Origin: Pseudomonas sp. GOM7 | GTDB taxonomy: Bacteria; Pseudomonadota; Gammaproteobacteria; Pseudomonadales; Pseudomonadaceae | Length of the DNA: 64,000 nucleotides | Direction: 5' to 3' | Assembly: GCF_026723825.1 (NCBI RefSeq) | Contig: NZ_CP113519.1 | Location: forward strand, 3,596,001-3,660,000 | Shown here: in pieces, positions 8,825-16,684 of the stretch | Layout of the letters: each line of letters begins with the position of its first letter | How positions within the stretch are numbered: the stretch's first letter is position 1 | The notes under the pieces: generated by a model | The model's input: the letters and a program-made list of their open reading frames with translations, nothing else | What the model was told of the DNA's origin: nothing | The model's database searches: none | Made by a program: the position numbers and the translations under genes

Positions 8825-9610
8825 TCAGAGGTTCTGCGTCACGAACGACAGCATCTGATCGGCGGTGGAAATCACCTTGGAGTTCATTTCATAAGCGCGC
8901 TGGGTGGTGATCATGTTCACCAGTTCCTCGACCACGCTGACGTTGGAGTTTTCCAGGGTGTTCTGCAGCGTGGTGCCGAGGCCGTTGAGTCCCGGCGCCC
9001 CTACCTGCGGCGCACCACTGGCGCCGGTTTCCAGGAACAGGTTGTTGCCGATGGCTTCCAGGCCGGCGGCGTTGACGAAGTCGGCCAACTGGATGTTGCC
9101 GATGACCTGCGGCTGCGGGTTGCCGGCAGTGGTCACGGAGGCGGTGCCGTCTTCACCCACGGTGAAGGTACGCACCTCCGCCGGCAGGACGATGGCAGGC
9201 TCCAGCGCGAAACCCTGAGAAGTGACGATCTGGCCATCGGAATTGAGATGGAAGCTGCCGTCGCGGGTATACCCCACGTCACCATTGGGCATCAGGATCT
9301 GGAAGAAACCGCGACCGTTGACCGCCAGATCCAGCGGCTGCTCGGTGGTCTGCAGGCTGCCTGCAGTGAAGATCTTCTGCGTGCCCACAATGCGCACCCC
9401 GGTACCGAGCTGCAGGCCGGAGGGCAGTTGGCTGTCCTGGGTGGACTGGCCACCCGGCTGACGGCGAATCTGGTACAGCAGATCCTCGAACTCCGCGCGG
9501 TCGCGCTTGAAGCCGGTGGTCGCCACGTTGGCCAGGTTGTTGGAAATGGTGGTCAGGTTCATGTCCTGGGCGGACAGGCCTGTCTTGCTGACCCACAGAG
9601 CCGGAAGCAT
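8825..9610 (-). CDS. flgG: Flagellar distal rod protein FlgG
   Basis: FlgG forms the distal rod that crosses the periplasm. The N-terminus (ALWVSKTGLSAQDMNLTTISNNLANVATTGFKRDRAEFEDLLYQ) and C-terminus (LENSNVSVVEELVNMITTQRAYEMNSKVISTADQMLSFVTQNL) are textbook FlgG. At 261 residues the length equals that of enterobacterial and Pseudomonas FlgG (260-262). A strong AGGAG site precedes ATG 9610, and the gap from flgF is 46 bp. Confidence 0.97.
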   Translation of the reverse strand: MLPALWVSKTGLSAQDMNLTTISNNLANVATTGFKRDRAEFEDLLYQIRRQPGGQSTQDSQLPSGLQLGTGVRIVGTQKIFTAGSLQTTEQPLDLAVNGRGFFQILMPNGDVGYTRDGSFHLNSDGQIVTSQGFALEPAIVLPAEVRTFTVGEDGTASVTTAGNPQPQVIGNIQLADFVNAAGLEAIGNNLFLETGASGAPQVGAPGLNGLGTTLQNTLENSNVSVVEELVNMITTQRAYEMNSKVISTADQMLSFVTQNL

Positions 9611-9656
9611 GTCGTTTCTCCTCGGGCGCCGGTTTTACGGCGCCGCGTACTGGTAA

Positions 9657-10397
9657 TTAGCTAAGTTGCAAAACCCGAGCCACGGACGATGCATTGTCCT
9701 CGGCGGTGCGCATCATCTTCACCGACAGCTCGAACTGGCGGGACAGCGCGAGGATGGCGGTCATCTCTTCGACGGCATTGACGTTGCTCGACTCGAGAAA
9801 GCCCGAGGTCAGGGTGACGGTGGCATCGGGCTCGACCTGGGGCTGGCCCTTGACCCGGATAAGGCCATCGGTGCCCTTCTCCATCTGCTTGGGATCGGGA
9901 TTGACCAGCTTGATGCGGTCGACCTCGGCCAGGGTATTGGGTGCCTCGCCCAGCGCGCGGATGCTGATGGTGCCGTCCTGGCCGATCTCCACCTTCTGCT
10001 CCGGCGGCACGGCGATCGGCCCGGCATTGCCCATGACCGGCAAGCCATTGCCGGTGCGCAGGACGCCAAGGGCATCGATGTTGAGGCTGGCAGTTCGCAC
10101 ATAGGCTTCGCTGCCATCGGCAGCCTGCACGGCGATCCAGCCCTTGCCGCCGACGGCCACGTCCAGATCACGCCCGGTTTCCTGCAACGAGCCTGGCCGG
10201 AAATCCGTGGCCGGGCGTTCGCTCATGGCGAATACGCGGGCCGGGAAGGTTTCGCCGAACAGCGGCATGGAGCGCGCCTGCTCGAAATCACGGCGAAAAC
10301 CGGTGGTCGACACGTTGGCCAGGTTGTTGGCGTGGGCGCGCAGCCCCAGGCTGTTGTTCTGCGCACCTGTCATGGAGACGTACAGCATCTTGTCCAT
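9657..10397 (-). CDS. flgF: Flagellar proximal rod protein FlgF
   Basis: FlgF is a proximal-rod subunit exported by the flagellar type III system. I start it at ATG 10397 (MDKMLYVSMTGAQNN, 246 residues) because GGAGGA is 6 nt upstream. An in-frame extension of 14 codons upstream lies over the leader and has no ribosome-binding site. Conserved pieces are NSLGLRAHANNLANVSTTGFRRDFEQ and the C-terminal SGFLESSNVNAVEEMTAILALSRQFELSVKMMRTAEDNA. This is the first gene of the flgFGHIJKL unit, preceded by its own sigma-54 promoter. Confidence 0.96.
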   Translation of the reverse strand: MDKMLYVSMTGAQNNSLGLRAHANNLANVSTTGFRRDFEQARSMPLFGETFPARVFAMSERPATDFRPGSLQETGRDLDVAVGGKGWIAVQAADGSEAYVRTASLNIDALGVLRTGNGLPVMGNAGPIAVPPEQKVEIGQDGTISIRALGEAPNTLAEVDRIKLVNPDPKQMEKGTDGLIRVKGQPQVEPDATVTLTSGFLESSNVNAVEEMTAILALSRQFELSVKMMRTAEDNASSVARVLQLS

Positions 10398-10446
10398 GGA
10401 AATCCTCCGAGTGGGCGACGTGCCCTTGGCTCTTTGCATGCTCTAA

Positions 10447-10462
10447 AGCAAGTGCCGTGCCA
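10447..10462 (-). promoter_or_regulatory. Sigma-54 (RpoN) promoter of flgFGHIJKL
   Basis: The minus-strand site TGGCACGGCACTTGCT is an exact match to the RpoN consensus TGGCAC-N5-TTGCW. The -12 GC is about 48 nt before the flgF start. In Pseudomonas this operon is known to be RpoN-dependent and activated by a two-component regulator (FleR). The tract upstream of the site is A/T-rich, as expected for activator or IHF contacts. Confidence 0.9.
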
Positions 10463-10565
10463 TTCCCGAAAAACAACCACAAGATACTGATTTAAAAGGA
10501 GTATTAGAGAAGATAAAAAGGCTTTAAGGATCTTGGCGGCGAAGTTTTGCCGGGCCGGAAGCAGC

Positions 10566-10592
10566 AAAGCGGCAAGCCAGGCTTGCCGCTTT
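10566..10592 (-). terminator. Hairpin terminator after flgE
   Basis: A perfect inverted repeat with 13-bp arms (AAAGCGGCAAGCC / GGCTTGCCGCTTT) and a single central base lies 18 bp past the flgE stop. The stem is GC-rich but no clean U-run follows, so it may be an attenuating rather than full terminator. Its position separates flgBCDE from the independently promoted flgF unit. Confidence 0.65.
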
Positions 10593-10609
10593 GCCAGGTG
10601 CGCCAGGGA

Positions 10610-11980
10610 TCAGCGCAGGTTGATGATGGTCTGGGTGATGGCGCTCTCGGTTTCGATGGTCTTGGCGTTGGCCTGGTAGTTGCGCTGCGCGACGATCAGG
10701 TTCACCAACTGGTCGGAGATTTCCACGTTGGAATCTTCCAGCGCGCCGGCCTGCAAGGCCCCCAGGGTACTGCTGCGCGGCGTACCGATCACCGGCTCAC
10801 CCGACTCGAAGGATTGCACCCATTCGGTCTTGCCGTTGGGCGTCAGACCCTGCACGTTGGCGAAGTTGGCCATCAGCACCTGCCCCTGAATCTTCGACTG
10901 GCCGTTGGTGTAACGGGCGAAGATCACCCCGGTATCGTCGATTTCCAGGCCCGCTAGCTGGCCTGTGGTATAGCCGTCCTGACTGACGCTGTTGACGCCA
11001 AAGGCCGTGGCGTACTGGGTCGAACCGCGCATGTCGAAGGTAAAGGCAGAACTGTCGGCGCCGTTGGGCACCAGCGCGCCAGGGTTGGCCGGATCCTTCT
11101 CGGCCGGCACCCAGTCGGCCTGGGCCAGGACGAAGGTGCCGTTAGCCGCGGTTGCCGGAATGGCCGGCGCATCCAATGCCGGGTTGGCCGGGGTGCTGGC
11201 GATCGGGGTGAAAGCCGGGTTGGCAAGCTGACCGGCCGCATCGTAATTCATCGCATAGCTGAATGGCTGGGTACTGGTCGGATCACGCGGGTTCACGCCA
11301 TCGATCAATACATGCATGACCCAGCCATTGTTGGCCGGCGCCTCGTTCTTCACGAAGTACTGCGACATGACGTGGGCATTGCCCTGCGTATCGTAGATAT
11401 TGGTGGAGGTCGACCAGTTGAAGGATTTCGAGTCACTTGGATCGAAGGTCGGCGCGGCCATGGTGCCGGCATTGGCCGGGCGCACGGCGTTGGAGTTGAG
11501 GTTGATCGATTGCGTGACCGAGGTGGTGGCCCTGGGCTCCTGCTGACCGGCATTGATGCGCAGGTCGCTCTGGATCGGCAGGATGTTGCCCGACTCGTCG
11601 GCCGAGTAGCCCTGCAGGCGATAGCCGAAGTTGTTGACGATGTAACCGTCACGGTCGGTGCCGAAATAACCGGCGCGGGTGTAGCTCATGCTGCCGTTGT
11701 TGCTGGTCATGAAGAAGCCGTTGCCGTTGATCGCCAGATCCAGGGCATTCTGCGTGTAGTTGATGTTGCCCTGATTGAACAACTGCGACACGTCGGCAAG
11801 CAGCACACCACTGCCGCGCGGGTTCTTGCCGGTGCCCAGCACCGAGGATGCATAGACATCGGCGAACTCGGCACGCGACTGCTTGAAGCCTGCAGTGCCG
11901 GCGTTGGAAATGTTGTTGCCGGTAACGTTGAGGTCATTGGTCGCGGCACGCAGACCACTGAGACCGATATTGAACGACAT
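10610..11980 (-). CDS. flgE: Flagellar hook protein FlgE
   Basis: FlgE polymerises into the curved hook. I start at ATG 11980 (MSFNIGLSGLRAATNDLNVTGNNISNAGTAGFKQSRAEF) because AAAGGAG lies just upstream; an in-frame upstream extension of 11 codons lacks support. The C-terminal helix (LEDSNVEISDQLVNLIVAQRNYQANAKTIETESAITQTIINLR) is canonical. At 456 residues it is longer than the 402 residues of Salmonella FlgE. The extra length sits in an Ala/Pro/Asn-rich middle (about 175-350) that corresponds to the exposed D2 region. It is last gene of flgBCDE, followed by a hairpin. Confidence 0.96.
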   Translation of the reverse strand: MSFNIGLSGLRAATNDLNVTGNNISNAGTAGFKQSRAEFADVYASSVLGTGKNPRGSGVLLADVSQLFNQGNINYTQNALDLAINGNGFFMTSNNGSMSYTRAGYFGTDRDGYIVNNFGYRLQGYSADESGNILPIQSDLRINAGQQEPRATTSVTQSINLNSNAVRPANAGTMAAPTFDPSDSKSFNWSTSTNIYDTQGNAHVMSQYFVKNEAPANNGWVMHVLIDGVNPRDPTSTQPFSYAMNYDAAGQLANPAFTPIASTPANPALDAPAIPATAANGTFVLAQADWVPAEKDPANPGALVPNGADSSAFTFDMRGSTQYATAFGVNSVSQDGYTTGQLAGLEIDDTGVIFARYTNGQSKIQGQVLMANFANVQGLTPNGKTEWVQSFESGEPVIGTPRSSTLGALQAGALEDSNVEISDQLVNLIVAQRNYQANAKTIETESAITQTIINLR

Positions 11981-12016
11981 GGAAAACTCCTTTGCCGGGA
12001 TGGCCGGCAACAATAA

Positions 12017-12682
12017 TTACTGGCCGATGATCTGCACTTGGGAAAGCGGAACGCTGCCGAGGCCGGCAAGATTGAGCATCAGTTCCTTGCCACCCAGCGC
12101 GACACTGTCGACATTGGCCGGCAACTGGGTGTACAGCCCCTTGGTCTCGCTGCCATAGGTGGCATGCGCCTCGAACTTGTAGGTGCCGGGCGGCATGATC
12201 TTGCCGCTGTCGTCCTTGCCGTCCCAGATGAAGCTGGCATTGCCGGCCACCTGCTCGCCCAGGTTGACGCGCGTCACCAGGGCACCGGAATTGTCGAAGA
12301 CGTTGACATAGACGTTCTTGCTGCTTACCGGCACCGTCACGCTGCCCTTGAAGCTCTCGCTGGTGTCGACCACCGCCTTCTCGCCCTGCACGATGACCTT
12401 GCGCCCCACCAGCGACGAAGCCTGCAGCGCCTGCGAGGACTGGAAGTTGGACATCATCGAGTTGACGCTGCTGTTCAACTGCTGGATCCCCTCCAGGCTG
12501 CTGAACTGCGCCAACTGGGCGATGAACTCGCCGTTGCCCTGAGGCTCCAGCGGGTTCTGGTTGTTGAGCTGAGCCACCAGCAGGTTGAGGAACTCGTTCT
12601 TGCCGAGATCCTTGCTCTTGGTGGTGTCCTGCTTGAGCTGGTACTGATCCAGTACCGAGTTGGTGCCGCTGACGGTGCTCAT
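12017..12682 (-). CDS. flgD: Flagellar hook-capping protein FlgD
   Basis: FlgD caps the growing hook and is discarded when the hook is finished. The conserved N-terminal block KNEFLNLLVAQLNNQNPLEPQGNGEFIAQLAQFSSLEGIQQLN (about 28-70) is the FlgD signature. The C-terminal half contains the Tudor/FnIII-like FlgD_ig region, with FIWDGKDDSGKIMPPGTYKFEA. The length of 221 residues is typical. AGGAGC precedes ATG 12682, 22 bp after flgC. Confidence 0.96.
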   Translation of the reverse strand: MSTVSGTNSVLDQYQLKQDTTKSKDLGKNEFLNLLVAQLNNQNPLEPQGNGEFIAQLAQFSSLEGIQQLNSSVNSMMSNFQSSQALQASSLVGRKVIVQGEKAVVDTSESFKGSVTVPVSSKNVYVNVFDNSGALVTRVNLGEQVAGNASFIWDGKDDSGKIMPPGTYKFEAHATYGSETKGLYTQLPANVDSVALGGKELMLNLAGLGSVPLSQVQIIGQ

Positions 12683-12704
12683 GACCTGCGCTCCTCGTAT
12701 TGGC

Positions 12705-13148
12705 TTACTGACCCAGGGTCAGCACACGCTGCAGCATCTGCTTGGCGGTATTCATCATTTCAACGTTGGTCTGGAAGGCACGACTGGCGGAAATCATGTC
12801 GGCCATCTCCTCGACCACGTTGACGTTCGGGTAATAGACGTAACCATCGGCGTTAGCCATTGGATGGTCAGGCTCGTAGCGCGGCATCAGGCTGCTCTGA
12901 TCTTCGATCACACCCAGCACCTGCACGCCACGGCCGGCCTCGTCCTGCTCGGCGAACAGCGAGCCACGATCGCCGTTCTGCGCCTGCTGGAACACGGTGG
13001 CGAACACCGGGTGGCGGGCGCGGTAGGTCTGATCCAGGCTCGAGGAAACGGTCTCGGCGTTGGCGATGTTGCTGGAAATGGTATTGAGGCGAGTGCTCTG
13101 AGCGCTCATGCCGGTACCGGCGATGTTGAAAACACTGGCTAGGGACAT
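12705..13148 (-). CDS. flgC: Flagellar proximal rod protein FlgC
   Basis: FlgC is a proximal-rod subunit. The N-terminus FNIAGTGMSAQSTRLNTISSNIANAETVSSS and C-terminus PNVNVVEEMADMISASRAFQTNVEMMNTAKQMLQRVLTLGQ are diagnostic. The length of 147 residues is that of the family. AAGGAG precedes ATG 13148, and it starts 11 bp after the flgB stop. Confidence 0.96.
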   Translation of the reverse strand: MSLASVFNIAGTGMSAQSTRLNTISSNIANAETVSSSLDQTYRARHPVFATVFQQAQNGDRGSLFAEQDEAGRGVQVLGVIEDQSSLMPRYEPDHPMANADGYVYYPNVNVVEEMADMISASRAFQTNVEMMNTAKQMLQRVLTLGQ

Positions 13149-13159
13149 GATCGCGCTCC

Positions 13160-13567
13160 TTATTCGCCGCGCAGGGCTGCGGTCAGCCCTTTGAACTTGC
13201 TATTGAGGAAGGTGAAGCTGGCCTGGAACTGCACGGCGTTCTCGGCGTAGTTCGCCTGCTCGACCTGCAGGTCGACGCTGTTCTGATCCAGCGACGCCTG
13301 GAACGGCGTGCGGTAGGGCAGCTCGGCTTCGCCGCTAGGCACACCATCGGCGGCGATGTGGCGGCTGTCGGTACGGCTCAGGGAGACAGGGCCGCGCTGC
13401 TGACGCGAATTCTCGGCAGCCAGGACACTGGCGAAGTCCAGATCACGCGCCTTGTAGTTCGGCGTGTCGGCGTTGGCGATGTTGTTGGCCAGCACCTCGG
13501 CGCGCTGGGCGCGAAAACCGAGTGCCTGTTCGTGGATGCCAAGGGCTCTGCCGAAGTTGATGCTCAT
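13160..13567 (-). CDS. flgB: Flagellar proximal rod protein FlgB
   Basis: FlgB is the most proximal rod subunit. The sequence INFGRALGIHEQALGFRAQRAEVLANNIANADTPNYKARDLDFASVL contains the NNIANADTPNYKARD block of FlgB, and the C-terminus ENAVQFQASFTFLNSKFKGLTAALRGE matches too. The length of 135 residues is normal. It is the first gene of flgBCDE. Its start is 50 bp downstream of an exact sigma-54 promoter. Confidence 0.96.
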   Translation of the reverse strand: MSINFGRALGIHEQALGFRAQRAEVLANNIANADTPNYKARDLDFASVLAAENSRQQRGPVSLSRTDSRHIAADGVPSGEAELPYRTPFQASLDQNSVDLQVEQANYAENAVQFQASFTFLNSKFKGLTAALRGE

Positions 13568-13616
13568 GCTCTGAACCTTTGCCGCTAGGGCCGTCTGTCA
13601 CTGTTGGCAGACATAC

Positions 13617-13632
13617 AGCAAAGGCTGTGCCA
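13617..13632 (-). promoter_or_regulatory. Sigma-54 (RpoN) promoter of flgBCDE
   Basis: The minus-strand site TGGCACAGCCTTTGCT matches TGGCAC-N5-TTGCW exactly and lies about 50 nt before the flgB ATG. Upstream (13,633-13,675) the DNA is strongly A/T-rich, in contrast to its surroundings, which suits IHF or activator binding. Confidence 0.9.
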
Positions 13633-13945
13633 GTTATTTAAAACCTTATATATCAATGACTTGAGATTAATCTGCTGGCTCGAAAGCGGCAAAGCGGCAA
13701 GGCCTTACCGCCTGCAGGCAAGCAGCGGCAAAGCCGGCCAGGCGCTTTGCCCCTCAAGTTTCGGCCGATGACCCAGCGAGTCGTTTCGACTGAATTCGTC
13801 GCTGTCTGGTGGCTTCGTGACCTGATTGGGAGATTTTGCTGCTTATGGGGAGCTGCTTGATTGGTGCCGCACTGGCAAATTTTTGTTGGCTTGTTGGTTG
13901 TTCGGCTGTCTGTTCCGGATTGCCGCGTTTTTGTTGATGTTTTTT

Positions 13946-14224
13946 GGTTTCGCCCTCCCGGGCGAGTCACTTTTGACGGGCAAAAGTAACTAAAACCCTC
14001 CGCCCGATCATCCGGCCCCGGCTTCGCCGGGGTTCGCTCACTCCATCGCCGCTCCAGAGGCCCGCCGCGGTGGGCCATCCCTGGCCCATCGCGGCTCTCG
14101 GCTTTGGCATCCTGCGTCGCTCTACCTCCTGCATCCATGCAGTCGTCGCGACATCCATGTCGCTCAACCTCTTCCACGACGACTCCGTTCGCCCTCCTGG
14201 GCGGGCTCTGCACGCGCCTGAACC
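13946..14224 (-). repeat. Dispersed-type intergenic repeat, copy 1
   Basis: Read on the minus strand from 14,224 to 13,946, this segment matches copy 2 (14,418-14,690) block by block: TTCAGGCGCG, CAGGAGGG, CATGGATG, GGGCCAGGGATGGCCC, GAACCCCGGCG-AGCCGGGGCCGGATG, TTACTTTT, AAAAGTGA-TCGCCCG and GGGCGAAACC. The blocks are separated by diverged spacers of similar length. It has internal palindromes but no transposase. It looks like a non-autonomous intergenic repeat of the kind common in pseudomonads. The family name is unknown to me. Confidence 0.75.
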
Positions 14225-14417
14225 CGAGGTAACCCAGAAGTAGCACGGAGTGGTTGCACATGAGGTCAGCCTTAGGGCTGACCGGGATGCCGGCTGCAGG
14301 CCGGCAAGCTATTCAAGCGAATGAAACTACGCGAATGAAAGTTTTGGTTTAACCAAGCGGCCACGTCATGGCTCCACTGCTACCAGAGCACGCCGGGCAT
14401 GCCCGGAACCGATGTAC

Positions 14418-14690
14418 GTTCAGGCGCGCGAATGCCCCCCTTCAGGAGGGTGAGTGGAATCGTTGCGTAGAGGGGCGAGCGGCATGGATGCCGCGAGATA
14501 CCGATGGCGGCCCCGCTTAAAGGGCCAGGGATGGCCCTTGTAAGCCGACCCTCGGAGCAGCGATGGAACGAACGAACCCCGGCGCAGCCGGGGCCGGATG
14601 GCGGGGGTGCGTTTCTTTTGCTTACTTTTCTTTGCGCTGGGCGGCATTCCGATTTCAAAGAAAAGTGAGTCGCCCGAGGGGGCGAAACCC
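14418..14690 (+). repeat. Dispersed-type intergenic repeat, copy 2 (inverted relative to copy 1)
   Basis: This is the plus-strand counterpart of copy 1, with the same ordered blocks including GGGCCAGGGATGGCCC and the perfect hairpin CCCCGGCGCAGCCGGGG. The two copies point away from each other, so together they could fold into a very long imperfect cruciform or, if transcribed, a long stem. The copies are clearly diverged, so this is not a recent duplication. Confidence 0.75.
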
Positions 14691-14803
14691 GGAATATCTG
14701 AAGACACCCAAAGCGGCGTCCAAAACACTCAACGAACCAACACACAAACTTGCCAGCCCAGTCTCAAGCCCGACTACCCAAGCAAGCCCCCCCGCAAGGA
14801 ACC

Positions 14804-15631
14804 TTACTTGGCCTTGTAGATGATCCCCGGACTGCACTGCACCATCTGGTACTTGTCCGGCAGGCCGTTGAGCGCCTCGGAAGCCCCCAGGAACAGATAG
14901 CCGCCCGGCTTCAAAGTGGCATGGATGCGCGTGAGGATGTCCTTCTTCACCTCGGCGGAGAAGTAGATCAGCACGTTACGACAGAACACGATGTCGAACT
15001 TGCCCAGCGCCGCATAACTGTCCAGCAGGTTCAGCGGACGGAACTCGACACGACTCTTGATCGGCGCCTTGACCTGCCAACGCCCAGGCCCCTTGGGATC
15101 GAAATAGCGCTGCAGGCGCTCCTGAGACAAGCCACGGCCCATGGCCAGGCTGTCATACTCGCCAGATTTGCAGTTGGCCAGCATCGACGGCGACAGATCG
15201 GTCGCCACGATCTGAATGCCCGCCTTGAGCTGCCCCAGGTTGCTGCGCTCGAACTCGTCGATGGACATGGACAGCGAATAAGGCTCCTGCCCCGACGAAC
15301 AGGCCGCCGACCAGATGCGCAGACGCTGCCCCGGATAGGACTTGATCATCTCAGGCAAGACCCGGTTCTTGAGTACCTCGAACGGGTAGGTATCACGAAA
15401 CCATAATGTCTCGTTGGTCGTCATGGCATCGACGACCTGCTCACGCAGGCCGCCGCGCGGCTGGCTCTGCATGCGCTGCACCAGCTCGCCCAGGGTCTTG
15501 ATGCCGTTCTGTTCCATCAGCTTGTTCAGGCGACTGGAGACCAGATACTGCTTGTTACTACCCAGCAGAATACCGCAGGCCTTTTCCAGAAACGTCCGGA
15601 ACTGCTCGAAATCCAAATTACCTGAAGACAC
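14804..15631 (-). CDS. cheR: Chemotaxis protein methyltransferase CheR
   Basis: CheR methylates glutamates of methyl-accepting chemotaxis proteins with SAM. The N-terminal helical domain (NLDFEQFRTFLEKACGILLGSNKQYLVSSRLNKLMEQNGI), the SAM-site region IWSAACSSGQEPYSLSMSIDEF and the C-terminal LKPGGYLFLGASEALNGLPDKYQMVQCSPGIIYKAK are all typical. I choose the GTG at 15631 (275 residues, the usual Pseudomonas length), with GTGAGGC about 8 nt upstream. A TTG at 15664, three bases past the cheV stop, would add 11 residues (MANVRVGEAAL) that I do not recognise from the family. It is co-transcribed with cheV. Confidence 0.92.
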   Translation of the reverse strand: MSSGNLDFEQFRTFLEKACGILLGSNKQYLVSSRLNKLMEQNGIKTLGELVQRMQSQPRGGLREQVVDAMTTNETLWFRDTYPFEVLKNRVLPEMIKSYPGQRLRIWSAACSSGQEPYSLSMSIDEFERSNLGQLKAGIQIVATDLSPSMLANCKSGEYDSLAMGRGLSQERLQRYFDPKGPGRWQVKAPIKSRVEFRPLNLLDSYAALGKFDIVFCRNVLIYFSAEVKKDILTRIHATLKPGGYLFLGASEALNGLPDKYQMVQCSPGIIYKAK

Positions 15632-15667
15632 TAATGCCGCCTCACCAACCCTAACGTTCGCCAAGAG

Positions 15668-16606
15668 TTACCCCTGAGCCCCATCCGCTGCACGAATGCG
15701 ATCGACCACGCGTGATGCCAGATCGTCTGGCTTGAACTTGGCAAGGAAGTCATCGGCACCGACCTTCTTCACCATCGCCTGGTTGAACACACCCGAAAGT
15801 GAAGTATGCAGGAGTATGTGCAACTTCTGCATGCGGGAATCGGCACGAATCTCGGTCGTGAGCGTGTAACCATCCATCTCCGGCATCTCGATGTCGGAAA
15901 TGATCATCAACAGCTCCTGCTCAGGGCGTTTGCCTTCGTTGGCCATGCCCTTGAGGTAGTCCAGGGCTTCGCGCCCGTCGTTGAGCGCGATGACCTCCAC
16001 GCCGACGCTCTGCAGGCAGCGCGACACCTGCTTGCGCGCCACCGAGGAATCATCGACGATCAGCACCCGCTTGGACACCGCGCTGCTCTGCACCTGCTCG
16101 TCGATCACCCCTGCGGAAATCACCTCGGACGTGGGCGCGACCTCGGCCAGAATCTTCTCCACGTCGATGATTTCCACCAACTGCTGATCCAGACGGGTCA
16201 CGGCAGTCAGATAATGGTCGCGGCCGGTGCCCTTGGGTGGCGGATGGATCTCCTCCCAGTTCATGTTGACGATGCGCTCCACCGAGCGCACCAGGAAGCC
16301 CTGCACCTTGGTGTTGTACTCGGTGATGATGACGAAGCTGCTCTTGAGGTCATCCAGCGGCTTGCGACCGATGGCGATGGCCAGGTCGAGAATGGGAATG
16401 GTGCCGCCACGAATGTTGGCGACGCCACGCACCACGGCATTGGACTTGGGCATGATGGTGAGATTGGGGCATTGCAGCACCTCCTTCACCTTGAATACGT
16501 TGATCCCGTACAACTGCGGGCCATCCAGGCGAAACAGCAACAACTCCAAGCGGTTCTGCCCCACCAACTGCGTACGCTGGTTAACCGAATCCAGTAACCC
16601 GGCCAT
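15668..16606 (-). CDS. cheV: Chemotaxis coupling protein CheV (CheW domain plus receiver)
   Basis: CheV couples receptors to CheA and can be phosphorylated for adaptation. The CheW-like domain (about 10-165) contains ELLLFRLDGPQLYGINVFKVKEVLQCP and a VRGVANIRGGTIPILDLA block. The receiver domain (about 180-305) begins RVLIVDDSSVARKQV, with the phospho-accepting Asp in MIISDIEMPEMDGYTL and the conserved Lys in DDFLAKFKPDDL. The length of 312 residues is normal. AGGAG lies 8 nt before ATG 16606. It is divergent from flgA across a 78-bp gap. Confidence 0.95.
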   Translation of the reverse strand: MAGLLDSVNQRTQLVGQNRLELLLFRLDGPQLYGINVFKVKEVLQCPNLTIMPKSNAVVRGVANIRGGTIPILDLAIAIGRKPLDDLKSSFVIITEYNTKVQGFLVRSVERIVNMNWEEIHPPPKGTGRDHYLTAVTRLDQQLVEIIDVEKILAEVAPTSEVISAGVIDEQVQSSAVSKRVLIVDDSSVARKQVSRCLQSVGVEVIALNDGREALDYLKGMANEGKRPEQELLMIISDIEMPEMDGYTLTTEIRADSRMQKLHILLHTSLSGVFNQAMVKKVGADDFLAKFKPDDLASRVVDRIRAADGAQG

Positions 16607-16662
16607 GCCCGGACTCCTTTGTCTTTATCGTCAAGTAACGCTTGTTGTAACAGCCTAGCAGG

Positions 16663-16678
16663 CGGCACGCGGCTTGCT
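16663..16678 (+). promoter_or_regulatory. Candidate sigma-54 promoter before flgA
   Basis: The site CGGCACGCGGCTTGCT fits RpoN spacing (GGCAC-N5-TTGCT), with the -24 T replaced by C. The expected start site would fall near 16,689, after the ATG at 16685 and just before the one at 16691. Either flgA mRNA is near-leaderless, or the flgA start is misplaced, or the match is chance. As I recall, P. aeruginosa flgA is assigned to an RpoN/FleQ class, which favours a real site. Confidence 0.45.
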
Positions 16679-16684
16679 TCGTCA

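Larger units (their letters stand above)
13568..14803. other. Non-coding stretch between flgB and cheR
   Basis: About 1.2 kb without a credible gene. It holds the flgB promoter, a GC-rich tract with short hairpins (13,680-13,755) and two copies of a ~275-bp repeat in opposite orientation, with about 190 bp between them. Several open frames cross it on both strands, but their translations are Arg/Pro/Gly-rich, overlap one another, follow the repeat rather than any protein family and lack ribosome-binding sites. I therefore treat them as non-coding. Confidence 0.75.

Noticed and set aside
13653..14823. Several 60-200 codon frames in the flgB-cheR gap
   Set aside because: They overlap on both strands, follow the inverted repeat copies and show Arg/Pro-rich composition without start signals.
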